From assembly GCA_963082975.1 (NCBI GenBank), contig OY720344.1:34278033-34342032 (forward strand): 64,000 bases of DNA. Reading direction: 5' to 3'. Shown one piece after another: positions 21,200-33,820 of the stretch (its first letter is position 1; each line of letters starts with the position of its first letter). The DNA is from Labia minor (Eukaryota; Arthropoda; Insecta; Dermaptera; Spongiphoridae). A model generated the notes under the pieces. The model saw nothing but the letters and a program-made list of their open reading frames with translations. It did not search any database and was not told the DNA's origin. A program made the translations under genes and the position numbers.

Positions 21200-21810
21200 T
21201 TTAAAAGAACGGAAAAAAATCTAGATTAAATTCCATTCACAAAAAATAATAAATATTGTATCAAGGAAGAGTTTTAGAAGACTTGATTTTCTAGTACAGA
21301 GATTGTGTCATTGATTTTAAAATCATAAATAATTTTTATTTAATAATTTTTAGTGAGGTTTGAACCCTCGACATTTAGGTACTTTAAATTTAAAACCCGT
21401 TTTTCCAGAAATGTGTTTTAATATTTCTCCCCTCCTACTCTTCCTTCCCCTGTTCTATAAAATTTGCTACTTATAGACATAATTCAAACAAGTTGATTAG
21501 CATTGATATTCGTTTAATTCTCATTTGTGTTATTAATTAGTTAAAATGTATTTAACAATAAATTCCAATTAAAATACTTAATTTATATTTAACAACCCAA
21601 ATTTAAATGATTATTTTTGACTTCAATTGTCGAAACTAAAGATTATTATTTGATCTAAAATTTTCAAATAAGTTATATACTAATAAGTGTAAAATGATAT
21701 TGTATATTTATTCAAAATGTAATAGAATATATATATATATTAGAAATCAATTTATTATTATTATCCTCCTATATATATATATAATGATGTTTATTATAAT
21801 TATTTATTAT
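21200..21810. other. AT-rich non-coding stretch
   Basis: No gene is visible. GGTTTGAACCCTCGAC at 21357-21372 resembles the complement of a tRNA-type B box and could be a SINE remnant. There is no other support. Confidence 0.5.
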
Positions 21811-22022
21811 TAGGAATCCGAATTACTCTAAAATGCAGAGAATTATATTAATTTAATTTAATAATATACAAAAATGTACATAAAATGTATAATAAAATAT
21901 GCCTTCCTAAAATGCAGAGAAATCGATTTTAAAGTCCTTATTCGATGCAAACCAATTTCTGCATCTTAGATAAGTCATAATTAATATATTTTCTTAGGTT
22001 AACCATCAGAAGCGCTGTTACA
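21811..22022 (-). repeat. 3' LTR of the decayed gypsy element
   Basis: It matches 24219-24436 over its length, including GGAATCCGAATTACTC at the left and CAGAAGCGCTGTTA at the right. The internal ends near TAGGAATCC do not show a canonical CA, so that boundary is uncertain by a few bases. Confidence 0.82.
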
Positions 22023-22046
22023 TCTCCTCCCCTCCCCAATTTTGAT

Positions 22047-23177
22047 TCACTGGGAAAACCTTCTCCTTTCTCTTTTTCCACAAGAAACTTCATAAATACT
22101 ATTAGAGATACGGCTTATAATCTTAGCTGGTCCTATTCTTATTTCATCAAGTTTATTTCGATTGGTTTTATTTCCATTTTCCATATATACCATATCGCCA
22201 ACAGAAAATACATAGTCCTTCCGGTGTTTATCACATCTTAATATATTTCTATCATGATATGATATAAAATTTCTCATTGCTTGTGCCCGATCAGAATTTA
22301 AATCGTACTTCCAAGAAATCCCTATTGGAACAATATTAGGTTCATGCTCTCCTAACAGAAGGTATCTGGGTGTGAATTTTGTTAGACTATGAACTGTGCT
22401 GTTATATTCTGATGTGCATTCTTCTGCTATTTTTGTCCATGTTCGTTTCCTATCTTGACTGTTTATTTTACATTTGATACGATTAATCAATGTTTGAACT
22501 AATCGTTCATTCAAGCCATTTGATTGTGGACAATCTACTGATGTAAAGATTAAACTAACACCTTTTGAATTTAAATACTCTTTAAATTCCGTAGATTTAA
22601 TTCCGGCATATTGGTCGGCTAAAAGTATCTTCACGCTATTTTCCTTTAACACTGGATCTATAAAACGAATCAAATCTGTTGCAGTTTGTTCACTGGCTGC
22701 ACTCGTAAAAGCATATCTTGAGAAATGATCGGTGAAAATATGAAAATATTGTTTTGTCGAATTATTTCCCGCTAAATTCACCCACTGTATCGATGGACAT
22801 AATTTCATACGGTCTTGTTGCTGGACCTAAGTGCGATAACAACCCAATTGATCGTCCTCTTTTCAACTTATTTTTTTTTACATATTAGGCAGAAATTACA
22901 ATAGTCCATTACCAGTTTGTCCATTCTGAAAAAATAATAGTGAGGGCGTATCTGTAATACGATTTGATGCGAAACCAATATGTCCAAGCTGCCAATGTAC
23001 TTTGTTTATTAATTTGTGACCCAAATTTTGAGAAATTATAATTCTCTCGTTTCCTTTAATTTTCTTAAAAATCAATTCACCTTTCTTCTTTGTATGAGTT
23101 CCTTTTCTTATTTTATTTTCATTTTCTATTTGGCCACTTAAAATTTCCTGTAAAGTTATTAAATTTACAACTTTCAA
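22047..23177 (-). pseudogene. Integrase region (zinc-binding, catalytic core, GPY/F module) of the gypsy element
   Basis: The integrase would join element DNA to the genome. On the minus strand the zinc-binding half shows KVHWQLGHIGF, then a frameshift, then CNFCLICKK. The catalytic core follows: FTDHFSRYAF (first D), ILLADQYAGIKS (second D), then exactly 35 residues to GLNERLVQTL (E), so the D-D-35-E triad is intact. EIRIGPAKIISR near the C-terminus is the GPY/F module of this family. A frameshift just before NNSTKQYFHIF separates the uninterrupted 253-codon frame (22047-22808) from the upstream part. No chromodomain is visible. Confidence 0.88.
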
Positions 23178-23179
23178 AG

Positions 23180-23709
23180 CATCTTCATCGTTTTCAAAAT
23201 TTTCCAGAACTGGGTTTCTTGATAACGAGTCAGCTTCTACATTATCCTTCCCTAGACGATAGATTACTTTGAAGTTATATTATGACAGATAATAAACAAG
23301 ATCCCCAAGTTCCTCATCAGTTCTTGCTTTTATTCTTAGATTTTCTAATGGTTTGTGATCTATCATGACGCAGAATTTCCTGCCCAACAACCAATATTGC
23401 CAATATACAATTGCTTCTTTTATTGCCAAGCATTCCAAATAAATTGCCTTTTTCTTTTTCTGTGAGGGATTTAGTTTTTTGAAAAAAAGCTACTGGTTGT
23501 AACTCATTTTGATTATTTGGCTGTTTCAATACGGCTCCAAACCCTTCGCCACTAGCATTGGTATAAATATACACCGGTTTTTCCATATTGTATATTCCCA
23601 ATATTGGGCTGGAGCATAAGTAATTTTTTACTTTTTTAAAAGCTTCCTCACAAGTCTCCGACCATACAAATTGAATTTTTCTTTCAACCTCAAGAATGCC
23701 ATGGCGCAT
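23180..23709 (-). pseudogene. RNase H region of the gypsy element
   Basis: The minus strand reads FVWSETCEEAFKKVKNYL, then YIYTNASGEGFGAVLKQ. The motif is normally T-D-A-S, so the first catalytic aspartate is replaced by asparagine. After a frameshift near 23440 the RNase H signature continues in another frame (EAIVYWQYWLLGR, then DHKPLENL) and then the link toward integrase (LGKDNVEADSLSRNP). The mutation and frameshifts indicate a non-functional domain. Confidence 0.82.
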
Positions 23710-24128
23710 ACATTCTTTATCGAAATCATTAAGCTATACTTTTGCATCTTTATTTCTTCCCGTAAATTTTTCTAAAACAAATACCTTTTCGACTTGATTT
23801 AACGATATATTCTTTATTGATAGTGGTCTATCTTCGATTCCTGTCACTAATTTCAAGTCCTTTTCTCTTCTAAAACGAAATCCTTAAAGATAAAATTTTC
23901 ACCTTCAACTATATATAGTTTTGCAAATTCTTCTGGTATAGTCACTTTAATATTTCTAAATTGATTTTCCTTATCTAAAATAGTGCTTGCTGATTTTAAC
24001 GTTTTTATTTTACCAAATAATTTACGATGATTTTTTTCATTTTGATACTTTTTCGGAAATAAATATGTACTGTTTGAGTTTTGAAATTTGATCGTCTTGA
24101 TTTTTGTAACAAGTATATTATTTTCCAT
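23700..24128 (-). pseudogene. N-terminal gag fragment fused to RNase H by deletion
   Basis: The 91-codon minus-strand frame (23853-24128) is followed, after a frame change, by LNQVEKVFVLEKFTGRN and LNDFDKECMRHGI. This is the F.G....W...FE.EC pattern of gypsy gag proteins; a stop replaces the expected tryptophan. It then runs directly into the RNase H sequence. Capsid C-terminus, protease and reverse transcriptase are therefore deleted between the two. Confidence 0.65.
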
Positions 24129-24218
24129 TTTTTTTTAGATATAATTCGATTTACATTTTGTAAAAAATTGATTTATAAAGATTATTATAATTATTTAAGG
24201 TTAGGTTTTGTATAAATT

Positions 24219-24436
24219 AGGAATCCGAATTACTCTAAAATGCAGAGAATTATATTAATTTAATTTAATAATATACAAAAATGTACATAAAATGTATAAT
24301 AAAAAAGGCCTTCTTAAAATGCAGAGAAATCGATTTTAAAGTCCTTATTCGATGCAAACCAATTTCTGCATCTTAGATAAGTCATAATTAATATATTTCC
24401 TTAGTTCAATGTTTCACCATCAGAAGCGCTGTTATA
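24219..24436 (-). repeat. 5' LTR of the decayed gypsy element
   Basis: This is the partner of 21811-22022. Differences include AAAAAGGCC versus AAATATGCC and a TTCAATGTTTCACC versus TTAACC indel. Confidence 0.82.
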
Positions 24437-25488
24437 TATATATAGTAGATAGATAGATATTTTCCCTTAATAACTAAAATATAATATTTGTATCTTTTAA
24501 AAATAATAATACTTAAATAAAAATAAAATTAGAGTCAAAACACATAAGATAAAATTAATTGAGAATAAAATACATATAAATAAAACAATTGCAATATTTC
24601 AATGGCATCTTAATTAGGAATAGCTAAGCTCTCTAAGAATATCATTATTCTATTTAAAGTTAATTATATTGAATAAATATGATGGTGTTTATTTAAAAAG
24701 TTATAGATTAAATTTTCCGATATAATCACTATACTTGTATAATGTAACCAGTCAATTATTCCATTCATTATATACCTTAAAATTTTATTTTAAAGATAGA
24801 AAAAAAAAATTTAAAACCAAGACTAAATTAATTTAAATTGTTTTAATACTACCGGTTTTATAAACATATACTAGTCAAAATTGATTAAAAAAATAATGAA
24901 AATATCAATGACGGTCAGTTTCCGTTTAAATGTATATTAATTCAACATATTAGTAAACATTTTATTTAAAAAATTACTATTCCCGGTAAAACAACTCTGA
25001 ATTTTAAAAGAATTTATTAGTAATTATAGATTATACAAATATATGATTTGCCACAGATATGTAAATTTCATAAACCAACTTCCTTTTTACTTGACCATGT
25101 TTATATATAAATATATATTATGTTGTTTTTTTGGTAACTCAGTTAATTGGATTTTTAATACCTTATTTGAATACAAATAAGTTTTTGCTTAGATATTTAT
25201 TATAAAATAAAATTCAAGTTATAAGGTATATAAGTATAGGGTAAAAAGGGAGAAATATATATATATATATAGTTTTTTTCAAAATGTATTAATAATAAAC
25301 AATATATATATATCAAGATAAATTTAAATTCAATTTTAAAATAAATTAAGAATAATTTAACTGTTTTATAAATATATAATTTTTTAATGTAAATAAAATT
25401 TATTTTTTTAATATATTCCAATTATTTCAAATAAAAAAAAATTATAACAATAATGTGAATTTAACAAAAGTTGGCACGGATTTATTTT
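24437..25488. other. AT-rich non-coding stretch
   Basis: No gene or recognisable repeat is visible. The 73-codon frame at 25200-25421 is built from TA-rich runs (Y, I, K, F) and is not supported. Confidence 0.6.
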
Positions 25489-27082
25489 ATCTTATCTTAT
25501 TATGCTAGCTAAAATTGTATATATGTATTTATCTATATATATTGGTTCTCAAAAACCGCTCTAACGATTTTTTTCAAATTCACACTAGATATAGTATTTA
25601 TAAAGAAAAATTAAGTTTTATTGATGATATCTCTTGAAACATACAGCTTCATTATTAATTTCTTAATTGAAAATTATATATGGAAAACGTCAAAATTTTT
25701 AATACTGCCTGCTAAGACAGTAAAAAAATGACAATTTTTTATCTAAATACATATAGTCCAGCGGTTGGACTGATGTTTTAACGAGTGGATTTCGTCGGTT
25801 CGAAACTCGCCGGGTGAATCGTTATTTAAAAATGAAAATAATGATTTTGTTATTTTTTTTTCTTTTTATCTATTGTTTACTTTTTAATAAATTACTATTC
25901 TATATTTATTTATTCATTGTTCTTTTATTAATAAAGTTTTAGATAGTTTTATAAGTTTTAATATTTTTTCAATAAAATATTATTCAATATATTTATTAAT
26001 ATTATTTTATTTATTATTATTGAGTACCCGAAGTTCCATTCATTTTAATCAGATTGATGCAATGATGCAACAGTTAATAATTGTAATATTGTAATAAATT
26101 TCTATCTTGAAAATTGTTACATATTATTCAGGATATTTTAAAAACTATTTCTTTCTTTAATTAATATTCATTTTTTCTATAAGTCAGATATATTTCCAAA
26201 TATTAAATAATTTTTGAAGTGAAAACTTCTTTAGCGGCGTTGAGCACTTTTGCGGGATGGGGAAAAAGTATAGAACTCGCGTGATCGTGACCAACACCAT
26301 GAAACCATCTGCTTTCAAATTTCTTATAACAGAGCGCGAAATTTGAATTGTCATTAGAACTGTTTTATAAATTATCTCTAACATATAAATATATATTTAT
26401 TATGTAAAGTTCATTTCATATATACATATATAATCAAAATTATACGAAATGAACTTCACATAATAAATATATATTTTATGTTAGAGATAAGAATTATAAA
26501 ACAGTTCGTATTGCAATATTTTAAACAAAGTTGTGTATTTATATATATATAAATATAAGTTACAAATTTGTTTAAAATATATGTTTAAAATAATATATAA
26601 GTTATATATATATACATGCATATGAAATTCATCTTTCTCGTGAAATAGCGCGAATTTCGTCTGTTTTAAAATTTCTTACGCAGAAGTTTTCACTTCTGTC
26701 GGCCAGTCCCACGACTGCCAATTTTGCTTTTTTAATTCCGAAAAGCTGCAAAGCACGTTTTTTTGTCTTTAGTTTGTTTTATAACCACTTGGGGCGCTAA
26801 ACAGTTTTTCAAAAAAACACTATAGAAAAAAAATATATGTACCTATATATTATATATTTATGTATTATTGAGGAGCACAAGTTCATTAATTTTAATCAGA
26901 TTGATGCAAATGTGTAACATTTAATAATTGTAATAAATAATTAAAGAATTGTGTATCAATATTTTTTAAAGGGTAGAGCGAGAGCTCGGTGTCCCAGGTA
27001 TTAATATTACCAGCCAAATCCAATAATAATGAATCATTTTTTTTAACTTAAGTACCGAGCCGAGGCTCGGGGTCCCGGTACT
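25489..27082 (+). repeat. Left arm of a 1,594-bp long inverted repeat
   Basis: It matches 35343-36936 inverted; both ends give the same coordinate sum (62,425), so the arms have identical length. No mismatch was seen in the parts compared. Contents: a tRNA-like block (25751-25820); two related ~75-bp direct repeats (near 26021 and 26870); a local hairpin with ~60-bp arms (26360-26505); and an end block with AGTACCGAGCC ... CCCGGTACT. That end block has a similar partner 80 bp earlier. A 66-codon frame (26184-26384, minus) is not a recognisable protein. Confidence 0.92.
25751..25820 (+). repeat. tRNA-like block, probable SINE head or tRNA pseudogene (second copy at 36605-36674, minus)
   Basis: AGTCCAGCGGTTGGACT can form a D-arm-like hairpin. 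ACGA and TCGT flank a seven-base loop in the anticodon position, and GGTTCGAAAC fits a B box. There is no matching acceptor stem upstream, so it is not a functional tRNA. Confidence 0.4.
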
Positions 27083-29147
27083 TTTCTAAATTATATAACC
27101 AGATTAGCTTGAAGGTAAATTGAAAAATAAACACTTAAAGGGTTGTAGGAGTATAAAAAAGGGATTTATATTACTAAAAATTATTGTTCGTTATAAAATA
27201 ATATTATATTATTATATTACAGTTGAAATGAAGCAATATTTCAGGTTCTCAAGTCAGGTAAATTTTATAGGAATAAAAATAATCATTGTTTTCCTTGAGC
27301 TATCTTTCTTTTTTTGAAGTTTTAATTTTTTTTCTTATAAAATAGAGAATTTCTTTGTACCGAACTCGCAGCTGCTTATTTAGAAATCTCATATCAAAAA
27401 CTACATCAAATTTTCCAATATTTATATAAATAAAGAATATTAATAAAGTAAATAAATAAAAAAATATAAAAAAATAAAATTTAACTAAATTGAATAAATT
27501 TAAAAATAATTAAAATTAGTTTGTTTAGAAAATTATTGGTGCATTTACCTTGTATAGAATTTCGAATTAGATTTATAAATTATATACTGACAGCTCTCGT
27601 TGAAAAATTGTGTCTATTTGGAAATTTAATCTTAATTTTTTTTTTAACAATTTTCAATTTATAAATTGAACTCCAAAATAAATAACAAACTCACTAGGGT
27701 AAAGGTAATTAAAAACACTCAGTAAGACGTTTCAAAATAAATTTCAAAGAAACTTTAAACAAAAGAAATATCTTGGTTGCATAAATACCTAATTTTACCC
27801 TTAATACTACTAAAATCTAATAAAGCTAAAAAAAACAATAAAATAAGGTTCATTTAAATAAATTTTCTTTTCATCCAAAATAGAATACTAAAAGATGAAA
27901 TAATCCGTTTGAAATTATCAATTGTTTATAAATGTTTAAAAATGAAATGAAAATATTATTAGTTATGCACGAATCATGTCTACTTTATCTCTAGTTTCGT
28001 GATTGTAACAAGTCCATGAAATTTCTTTAGAGTTTTTACAAAAAAATCTTTTGTCTACGTTCTGGGATGATTCTATCTGTAAATTATAAATAAGTGAAAA
28101 ATTGAGATTTATTAACAACAGTATTTTTTGAGGGGGATTTTTATTAAATAAAAAAATAATATAAAAACAGGATATTAAGTGAAGTTAAAAACGGGAAATG
28201 TTAGGGACGAATCGACAAAAAAAAAATAATAAATTAAATAAATAACAATTTTTCAAGATTGTTTTCATGGGTATTTTTTCGGTTTCAGTCATTAATTCGA
28301 TAAAGGAATAATAATTTGATTATATCCAGTTAAAAATTTTAATATTTATTTTTTATTTTAAATATTATATATTTAATATGTGAAGAAAAACTTTGTTGAT
28401 GTTATAAATAATAATAAAAAAATGTTATGTAATGCTTGATTAATAGGTTCACAAGGAAAAGTTAATTTAATATTAATGTTATCATCTCAGGTAAATTGAA
28501 TTTAATTTTTTTTTTACAGAATAGAATAGAATGATATTTATTACATTGAAAAGTAATCACTGCCGATTTCATTAATTGTATGTATTTTTATGCTAATTTT
28601 CAGCCTCGCGTAGATAAGATCTTTTGATAGGTTATTACATGACTCTACGAAATATTAAGTAGTAAAATCATTGATCTACTAAATAGGGTGCGTGAGAGTG
28701 TAATGGGCTTAAGAACTGGAGAACCTAAATGAACATTTTTACCATATTGTTATTATTTTTTATTTATTTTCATAAAATAGGAAATGCAACACCAGTTTCA
28801 TAATGTGTTGTGTAAGGTGATAAACTGATAAAATATTGAAAGAAGGACATTGTCAGAAGTCAGAACTTATTAACTGAATTCTGTACTGATTTGTATTTAT
28901 TAAAAGAAAACTAAAAATAAAAATGCCAAGAATAATTATTTAGTTCATCAATTACTTGAATAAATTCGACTCTTAAACCTAACATCAGCAACCACTTAGA
29001 AGAGTCGTCCTGAATATTGAATAAAAAATTGTTTTTTTTTTCAAATTTTTTGATCTATTCGGAAATATTTGTGTAATTTAAAATATAATCTTCTTTGTAA
29101 AACTTGCTAAGAGAAATAATAATTCAAGAGTATAAATTAAGTACAAA
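27083..29147. other. AT-rich spacer DNA between the inverted arms
   Basis: No supported gene or repeat is visible. Frames such as 27120-27317 are of AT-rich composition only. Confidence 0.6.
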
Positions 29148-29376
29148 AAATTTAAGTAAAAAGAAATCTTTTTAAAAAACACACTTTACTTAAAATTGCA
29201 CTAAAAAGTAAAAAATAAAATCACTGTAAAGTGTGTGCGCCCAATAGTGGAAGCAAATGTTTTACGGTGTTATTATAATTTGAGCGCACACACTTTACAG
29301 TGATTTTATTTTTTACTTTTTAGTGCAATTTTAAGTAAAGTGTGTTTTTTAAAAAGATTTCTTTTTAGTTAAATTT
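29148..29376. repeat. Near-perfect palindrome, 93-bp arms with a 43-bp loop
   Basis: Arms 29148-29240 and 29284-29376 pair with one mismatch (29156/29368). Within each arm ACACACTTTACTT and ACTGTAAAGTGTGTG are themselves inverted, so the motif CACACTTTAC occurs four times in alternating orientation. No ORF is present. It looks like a foldback or palindromic MITE. Confidence 0.9.
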
Positions 29377-29399
29377 ATTTTATACTTTTTAGTAGAACT

Positions 29400-29700
29400 G
29401 CTATCGCCATCTATGATTGAAATAGTGAACTATTCCATATTCCGCATATGAAAGTTTAGTTAATTAATTACCACTAATAGATAAATAATTCAGTGGATTT
29501 TTCAATTGATTCGTGTATTATTAGCATTAGCAAGCGCGTATGCAAAATTTCAAGTTGATTGAATGACGGGAAGTTGTTGAAATATCGATTATAAAATGCC
29601 GCGGACAAACCGCGTACAAACAAACGGACAACCAGACAGTGTGAGTTAAGTAAAGTGTATTAAAAAATAGCGATTTTCATATAATAATGATATTCTCTGT
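29400..29700 (+). repeat. Transposon tail-like sequence
   Basis: It has AAATTTCAAGTTGATTGAATGACGGG, then TCGATTATAAAA and an ACAAACAAACGGACAACCAGACAG run. This is the same style of block as in the HL families and many arthropod repeat tails. The family is not identified. Confidence 0.45.
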
Positions 29701-30972
29701 TAAGGATATTGCTGAAAAGGTTAATTTTATATTTTTGTAAATTTTAGTAGTTCTTATTTTCAGAATATAAAGTTACATTAACACTGATAATTATGTTATA
29801 ATAGGTCTTAGTCTTTGAGATTTGGCAAAAAACCCGAAGTGTGCGTCATATCCCTCTGTTTTGCCTTATTTTATAATATTACCATTATATTTTAAATTTA
29901 TAATTATTTTTAATGTCTTTTCAAATATTTTTTTAATCATCTCCTATGAAAAGATTTAAATTGATATTAAAAAAATATTATAAAATTAAATATAAAAATT
30001 CCGTGATGAAGAGATCAATATATATATATATATATACTCTATTTTTAATATAATATATTAATTCTCTTAATTAAGTGTTGAGACATAAAAAGAATTACAT
30101 TTAAATAAATTATATAATAAATAATTAAAATTAGGTTTTATATTTATAACTAGTAAATTTCAAATACAATTTCGTTGTCTGGACCAAATTTTTTTTATGC
30201 CTAGAGCCTCATATCATCTTAATCTGCCAGTGGTTAACCATATAAAATTTTGTGTAATTTGCATACCGGTATTATTGATTAATGGAATAAGGAATTCGGT
30301 GAAATCAGAAATTTAGATTTAATGCAAAACAGAGGTCATATAATAAAAAAAATTCACCATGTTAATGTTTTTTATCGTCTTTGTTTTAATTAAGCATAAT
30401 ATACAATTAAATTAATTAAATTTAAAATTTTTTATGAAGATGTTCGATGGCATATTATTATTTAAAAAAGTGTGTGCACGAAATTATATAAAGCTTGACT
30501 TTTTTTCTCATAAAGACAAACACAGTAACATAAAAAAATAGACATATATCAGGCGTCTGTCAAGGACTTTAGGCTCTTTGACATTCAACGATAATACTTT
30601 AAATCTATTCTGACAGAAACAAATCATCTGTCCTATTTCTATTCTACTTAGAATTAGTGGAAAAAATTTTATGTCTAAATAGCAATGATTTTTTAATACA
30701 AACATTTTAATACAAACAAAAAATAAAAAATAAATTAATAAATTCGATTTTAAAGGCATGGATATGTAAAGAAATTGTAAAGTGTTTTATAAGTTATAAT
30801 AAATAATCAAAATGAAAGTATAGATTTGTTTTAATTTAATTGTTTAAATGATTTTCTATACAAAATCAGTATAAATCGATAGTGTGCATATTCTATTTTT
30901 CTTTTATTACTATTTATTTTCTCCAGAAAAATAAATTAAGATATTTAAATTGATTTATTCGTATAAATGGTA
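29701..30972. other. AT-rich non-coding stretch
   Basis: No supported gene or repeat is visible. The 83-codon minus frame at 30508-30759 shows no domain. Confidence 0.55.
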
Positions 30973-31499
30973 CAAGGGCAGGTCTCAAACAAAAACTAAA
31001 AGACCCAGATGGTCTGTGACTTTTTGAATGAAACGCAGGTTTTTGAATAAAAAATTATTATTTTTCAACGTCTCCTTTAAGCTCTATTATACACTTTGTC
31101 CAACAAGTTTCTCCAATTTTTATATCACTTCCAAAAAATAAGATTTGTCGAGGACATCTTTGGTGTCAATTCACTCAGAGAAACCCACTATTTTGACTGC
31201 TGTTTGTTTTCGGGTGTGTTGTGGTGGATCCACGTTTCATCCACGGTTACGAAACGGCGCAAAAACTCGGTTTGAGTGATAGTTTTTTCAAAAACAATGC
31301 TTAATTCACTTTTTTCCATTTTCTTCTTAAATCACGAGCTAGTCTGATATTTATAGATGTCAAACAAAAACTAAAAGACCCAGATGGTTCAAATTTCAAC
31401 AGGAGACAGCTGACAGTTGCCTGCTGTCAGGAGCAATGTTGGCATTTCAATTAAGAGACGAGAAATTCAAAAAATCAGGGACTTATTGACCTGTCCTCA
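30973..31499 (-). mobile_element. mariner remnant, family also present at 54960-55483
   Basis: The ends CAAGGGCAGGTC and GACCTGTCCTCA are inverted and lie between TA dinucleotides. The minus strand encodes RFVTVDETWIHHNTPE (about 31205-31255), the first catalytic aspartate block of mariner transposases. The rest of the transposase is deleted. A 28-bp block (TCAAACAAAAACTAAAAGAC...) found near 31360 is duplicated inside the left terminus at 30984, splitting the terminal repeat. Confidence 0.86.
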
Positions 31500-32967
31500 T
31501 ATTTATACATTTTGATCAGTTTTAGAAAGTATTTTATAAAAATAAATGAATGAAAGGTGTATAAATATGATTTTAAAGAATTTATTTTAAAACTATAAAT
31601 TTAAAAATAGGACATAAATGGCTGAATACAATAACATAATAAACAAAATACTAAAATAACAATACCATACTAATGCTAATATTAATATAATTAATCTTAT
31701 GATCAAAAGTATCTATATTAATAAATATTTTATACAAAAATGGAGGGGGAGAGAGAGAAAAACTTATGGAAAATTAAATTTTTGTATATTTTATGTTAAT
31801 ACTAGCTATATAATATTATGTTCAAATACTAATACAATATTTTATAAAACAGATCTAATAGTTTGTGTGTTTTTTATGTTGCCTTTTATTATATGCATTT
31901 CAATCAAGTATCATAAACATTTATTTATATAATAAATTGATAAATCGAATCGTTTTTTTTTTGTTATATTAGAACCGAAATCATTTTTTTTTTTCGAACT
32001 CAATCCCTCCATCTCTCTGTCTCCCTCTTTCTCTTTTAATTTCAGGATAATGAATCCATCGAGTTATACGAACTGAAAATGAGGTGACAGCTTTACAAAT
32101 GGCCGCCTCGATCATTTTTGGAGAGACTAATAAATGGTTCTCCGAAGAAGGAAGGCCTCTCTAATAGGCTGATATTCTTATAGTCTTTATAACTTGTTAT
32201 TCAATCCATTGAATAAATTTTTATAATGCAGGCCTATGTTGGTGGTCTGGCGTTCAGAGTATCGGATAATAATGATCGAGGGTTCGAGGGGCCAATTTAA
32301 TATGAAGGATATCTTAAATGGGTATATTAAGAGATGACCACCATGATAAGACAATAAATTAATCTCAATTTTAATAAAGTGAACTTAGTTTTTGAAACAC
32401 GAAATTTTATTATTTTTTTGTTTTTTAGGTGATAAGACATGGGGGGGGGGGAAATGGACAAGTCAATTAGAAAATTATTAAGAGATTTTAATGATTTGGA
32501 GATTAACAGTTTAAAAAGGTACGAAAATTGGTGAATACATTCTTTTTAATAATATTAGGTTAAAAGTGAAAATTAAATAACAATGAAAAAAAAACAATTT
32601 GTTTCTTTAACAATAAAATAGAAATTGCTTGATTACGTGCTTCAACAAATTTAACAACAGAATAGAGAGGGTGTTTTTCTTAAAACGGACGAAAAGTAGT
32701 TGAAGCATAAAAAAAAGAGAAAAAGAGAAAAAAGAGATTTGTAACAAAATGTTTTTAATGATTAAAATACCTATAAACAAAATTGTGTATTTCATTCATT
32801 TATTAATAAACAATATTTTAAATAAATTTTTTCACAGATAAATAACAGAATTATTTATGATAGATGATCTATTCATCAAATTCTAATTTATTTAAATAAA
32901 TAAATCTTTCCAAATATCTATTAACTATAATTTTTCTTGTTATGCATGGATTCGTTTAAAAAAAAAT
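31500..32967. other. AT-rich stretch with small complex blocks
   Basis: No supported gene is present. 32040-32165 is GC-richer and complex. 32235-32300 has a B-box-like GGGTTCGAGG downstream of GGTCTGGCGTTC, possibly a SINE remnant. A run of eleven G lies at about 32441. Confidence 0.5.
32040..32165. other. GC-richer complex block, candidate conserved non-coding DNA
   Basis: The run from TGACAGCTTTACAAATGGCCGCC to AAGGCCTCTC is single-copy here and unlike the flanks. It has no open frame of note. Confidence 0.3.
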
Positions 32968-33157
32968 CTGGGTTGTCTCCACTCGACTCTCTCGCAAATT
33001 TGAATTGGATTAATTAACATATATTATATTTAAATTAAATTTAATTAAATATAAATTATAAATTAAAATTAATAAATAATACTTATTAAACCAGGATCTT
33101 TGTTGATGACACCATGTCACGTGCTGGTGCGGGATTGGCAGTCAACATGTTAAATAA

Positions 33158-33752
33158 GCTGGAGTGTCTCCACTCGACTATCTCGCAATTTGAATTGGAT
33201 TAAATAACATAATATATTATATTTAAATTAAATTTAATTAATTATAAATTATAAATAATAAATATTAAACCATCGCATGTTTGGCTTTTTATTGATGGCA
33301 CCATGGCACGTGTTGGCGCGTGAGATTTGCAGTATTAAAAAATTAATTCTGGTACTTTCAGCAATTCAATCAAGCTGAAATTCTATATATAGCAGTTTTA
33401 TACAATTATTAATCATGTGAAAAATTATCAAACATATATTTTTATTTTTACGGTCACTTTAGAGGAAAAAAAATCAAAACGTTGTAGGTAATGACCCTCT
33501 TCCGGTTGAGCTACATTTCTCAAAAGTTGAAAGAAAACTATGAATTTTAAATAATGTCCATGTACCAAATTTCATCATTCTAGCTCAAACCGTTTTTGCG
33601 TAATCTTGTCTACATACATACACACGCACACAGACAGTTTTCTCAACCTTAATTGAAATGATTCAGGAATCTTCAAAACGTATAAAAACATCAAAATCTC
33701 GACATCGAAAATTTTCGTGATCTCAATACTATCTCTTACGAGATAGTAAAAA
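33158..33752 (-). mobile_element. HL-2 copy nested in HL-2
   Basis: On the minus strand it starts TTTTTACTATCTCG and ends GCGAGATAGTCGAGTGGAGACACTCC. The last part holds the terminal hairpin (GAGTG/CACTC). It splits the outer copy at the GTTAAA/TTTAAG point. Confidence 0.78.
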
Positions 33753-33820
33753 TTTAAGAAATTTCGGTATTTTCTACTATTCAATCAAGCTGAAATTCTA
33801 TATATAGCAGTTTTGTACAA

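Larger units (their letters stand above)
21811..24436 (-). mobile_element. Decayed Ty3/gypsy retrotransposon, minus strand
   Basis: Two direct repeats of about 212-218 bp (21811-22022 and 24219-24436) frame gag, RNase H and integrase remnants. On the minus strand the LTR begins TGTAACAGCGC. The polypurine tract GGGGAGGGGAGGAGA touches the 3' LTR (complement of 22023-22037). The right LTR has TATAAC instead of TGTAAC. The LTRs differ by several substitutions and a small indel, so this is older than the element at 816-5158. Protease and reverse transcriptase are missing. Confidence 0.88.

Noticed and set aside
32235-32300. Functional tRNA gene
   Set aside because: There is a B-box-like motif but no matching acceptor or anticodon stems; at best a SINE remnant.
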